From Pseudomonadota bacterium (GTDB taxonomy: Bacteria > Pseudomonadota > Gammaproteobacteria > Xanthomonadales > Xanthomonadaceae), in NCBI GenBank assembly GCA_019348095.1, contig JAHWKC010000108.1:1-7379 (forward strand): a stretch of DNA of 7,379 bases, read 5' to 3'. A program made the position numbers and the translations under genes. Numbering within the stretch: position 1 is the first letter of the stretch; every line of letters begins with the position of its first letter. Below, piece by piece: positions 6,203 through 7,379 of this stretch. The notes under the pieces were generated by a model, which saw nothing but the letters and a program-made list of their open reading frames with translations, was not told the origin of the DNA and ran no database searches.

Positions 6203-6988
6203 TCAGAGGTTCTGGTTGAGGAAACCGAGCATCTGGTCGATGGTCGTGATTGCCTTGGCGTTGGTCTCGTAGGCGCGCTGGGTCTCGATCATCGACACCA
6301 GCTCCTCCACCGTGTTGACGTTGGAGCCCTCCAGCGCGCCCTGCACCAGCAGGCCGGCGCCGTTGCTGCCGGGCGCGCCCTGCTGCGCCGGGCCGCTGGC
6401 GCCGGTCTCGACGTAGAGGTTCTCGCCCTTGGCCTGCAGGCCGGCGGGGTTGACGAAGTCGGCCAGGGTCAGCGCCCCGACCTGCACCGCCTCGGCCTGT
6501 CCGGCGACCTGCACCGAGACCGTGCCGTCGCTGCCGATGGTCACGCTCTGCGCGCCCTCGGGCAGTTGCAGGCCGGGCTGCACCGGGTAGCCGGAGTTGG
6601 TGACCAGCTCGCCCTGGGAATTGATCTGGAAGCTACCGTCACGGGTGTAGGCCGGGCTGCCGTCGGGCAGCAGCACCTCGAAGAAGCCGCGGCCGTTGAT
6701 CGCGACGTCCAGCGCGTTGCCGGTCTGCGCCAGGTTGCCCTGCTGGAACTGCTTGGCGGTGGCGGCGACCCGCACGCCGGTGCCGGTGGACAGGCCGCTG
6801 GGCAACTGGGTCTGCTCGGAGCTGGCACCGCCGGGCTGGCGCACGGTCTGGTACAGCAGGTCCTCGAAGCTGGCGCGGTCGCGCTTGAAGCCCACCGTGT
6901 TGGTATTGGCGAGATTGTTGGAGATCACCGCCATGCGCGTCTGCTGCGCATCGAGGCCGGTTTTCGCGATCCATAGAGCCTGGCTCAT
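6203..6988 (-). CDS. flgG: Flagellar distal-rod protein FlgG
   Basis: FlgG builds the distal rod that crosses the P and L rings and joins the hook. It is exported by the flagellar type III system and has no cleaved signal. The 261-residue product is essentially the standard length. The rod-family motif [14 protein letters not shown] lies at 23-36. Next is the FlgG-specific stretch around [20 protein letters not shown] (46-65), which stiffens the rod relative to the hook protein. The central domain contains [13 protein letters not shown] (93-105) and [18 protein letters not shown] (113-130). The C-terminal helix has [20 protein letters not shown] (218-237) and ends in [11 protein letters not shown]. 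The start at 6988 is supported by AGAGGAA about eight bases upstream. It follows flgF after a 40-base gap, and flgH comes 23 bases later. Nothing unusual is seen in the sequence. Confidence 0.98.
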   Translation of the reverse strand: MSQALWIAKTGLDAQQTRMAVISNNLANTNTVGFKRDRASFEDLLYQTVRQPGGASSEQTQLPSGLSTGTGVRVAATAKQFQQGNLAQTGNALDVAINGRGFFEVLLPDGSPAYTRDGSFQINSQGELVTNSGYPVQPGLQLPEGAQSVTIGSDGTVSVQVAGQAEAVQVGALTLADFVNPAGLQAKGENLYVETGASGPAQQGAPGSNGAGLLVQGALEGSNVNTVEELVSMIETQRAYETNAKAITTIDQMLGFLNQNL

Positions 6989-7028
6989 GGCGTGTTCCTC
7001 TTCATGTCAGTGGCGTGTGCCGTAGAAA

Positions 7029-7379
7029 TCAGCGCGAGGACAACAGGGTGTTGGCCGCACGCGCGTTCTCGTCGCCCTTCTGCAAGATGCGTACCTGCAT
7101 CTCGAACTGGCGCGACAGCTGGATCATCGAGACCAGCATCGAGGTGGCATCCACGTTGCTGCCCTCCAGCGCGCCGGAGGTCAGCACCTTGCCGGCGGCC
7201 GGGGGCGGCGGCGCGGCGTCGGCGGCGGCGTACATCAGCCCGTCCTCGCCGCGGACCAGCTCTGCGGTATTGGCCGCGGCGACCTGCAGCCGCCGCCAGA
7301 TGCGCGGGGTGACGCCAACTAGGGTCACCTCCAACTCGTAGGCGCGGACGTTGCGCGACCAGGAGGGTGTCGGCACCGG
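7029..7379 (-). CDS. flgF: FlgF C-terminus, preceded in frame by a pRiA4b ORF-3-like N-terminal fragment (partial, runs off right edge)
   Basis: The last ~83 of the 116 visible residues are the C-terminal part of FlgF, a proximal-rod protein. Evidence is the LVRGEDGLMY segment (41-50), ALEGSNVDATSMLVSMIQLS (70-89), QFEMQVRILQ (91-100) and GDENARAAN (102-110), which match FlgF/FlgG C-terminal helices, and the position directly before flgG. The first ~33 residues are not FlgF: AYELEVTLVGVTPRIWRRLQ (13-32) fits the conserved opening of the plasmid pRiA4b ORF-3-like family (xYxLKVTLxGxxPPIWRRxxV). The central FlgF domain should stand here. The changeover is near 7281-7292, on residues RLQV, which suit both families. 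A GTG codon at 7376-7374 could be a start for the foreign fragment but is so near the edge that nothing more can be said. The stop is the TGA at 7031-7029. FlgF identity of the C-terminal part is high; the join is probably artificial. Confidence 0.8.
   Translation of the reverse strand, partial: PVPTPSWSRNVRAYELEVTLVGVTPRIWRRLQVAAANTAELVRGEDGLMYAAADAAPPPPAAGKVLTSGALEGSNVDATSMLVSMIQLSRQFEMQVRILQKGDENARAANTLLSSR
7284..7379 (-). other. Foreign segment: N-terminal piece of a pRiA4b ORF-3-type protein
   Basis: Residues 1-33 of the partial frame carry the YELEVTLVGVTPRIWRRLQV pattern (residues 14-33). The tyrosine, the V-T-L strand, the proline and the invariant IWRR are the recognisable opening of the pRiA4b ORF-3 domain, a small family of unclear function found on plasmids, in IS1096-type contexts and as stand-alone genes. 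Codons such as ACA, TTG, CTA and GTT cluster here and are rare in the flagellar genes alongside. The segment is too short to say what organism or element it came from. The exact boundary with FlgF is uncertain by some ten bases. Confidence 0.55.

Noticed and set aside
4396..6976. Long plus-strand open frames (4396-5340, 5325-6272, 6161-6976) of about 270-315 codons
   Set aside because: They lie antisense to intact flgI, flgH and flgG. Their products are Arg/Ala/Gly/Val/Asp-rich with no recognisable domain, as expected from the mirror frame of GC-rich coding DNA.
1..7379. CRISPR arrays, tRNA/rRNA genes, insertion-sequence transposases
   Set aside because: I saw no regularly spaced repeats, no cloverleaf-like or rRNA-like sequence, and no transposase motifs. 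The only repeats are the two REP-like units and short local duplications.

Overview
The window carries the back half of a flagellar axial-structure operon, all on the minus strand. In transcription order, from high to low coordinates, it runs flgF (3' part), flgG, flgH, flgI, flgJ, flgK, flgL (5' part). Gene order, protein lengths, very high GC and family details suggest a gammaproteobacterium of the Xanthomonadaceae (Lysobacter/Luteimonas/Xanthomonas side). These details include a two-domain FlgJ with a peptidoglycan hydrolase, a FlgK of about 626 residues, and intergenic repeats with CGTCATTCCCGC-type arms. The taxonomic placement is inferred from remembered family features, not from a search.

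Layout: flgF C-terminus 7379-7029; flgG 6988-6203 (distal rod); flgH 6179-5334 (L-ring lipoprotein); flgI 5322-4219 (P-ring); a 237-bp gap with a REP-like inverted repeat and a possible sigma-54 promoter; flgJ 3981-2857 (rod cap and muramidase); flgK 2854-974 (hook-filament junction 1), 2 bp after flgJ; a 151-bp gap with a second inverted repeat of the same type; flgL 822 to about 523 (hook-filament junction 2, N-terminal 100 residues only). Together these products complete the rod, pass it through the peptidoglycan and outer membrane via the P and L rings, and form the hook-filament junction.

The surprising part is at the two ends. On the left, the flgL reading frame leaves FlgL-like sequence after about residue 100. 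It continues without a stop to the window edge as a polytopic membrane protein resembling the lysylphosphatidylglycerol synthase TM-region / UPF0104 flippase-like family. On the right, the flgF frame is preceded in frame by about 33 residues that look like the N-terminus of a plasmid pRiA4b ORF-3-type protein. Both joins keep strand and frame. The right join sits on a short stretch (RLQV) that would be natural in either protein. The simplest reading is a contig whose two ends are chimeric assembly joins. Real rearrangement, or truncation of both genes, is less likely and needs read-level evidence. No CRISPR array, tRNA, rRNA, insertion sequence or new defence-type system is visible.
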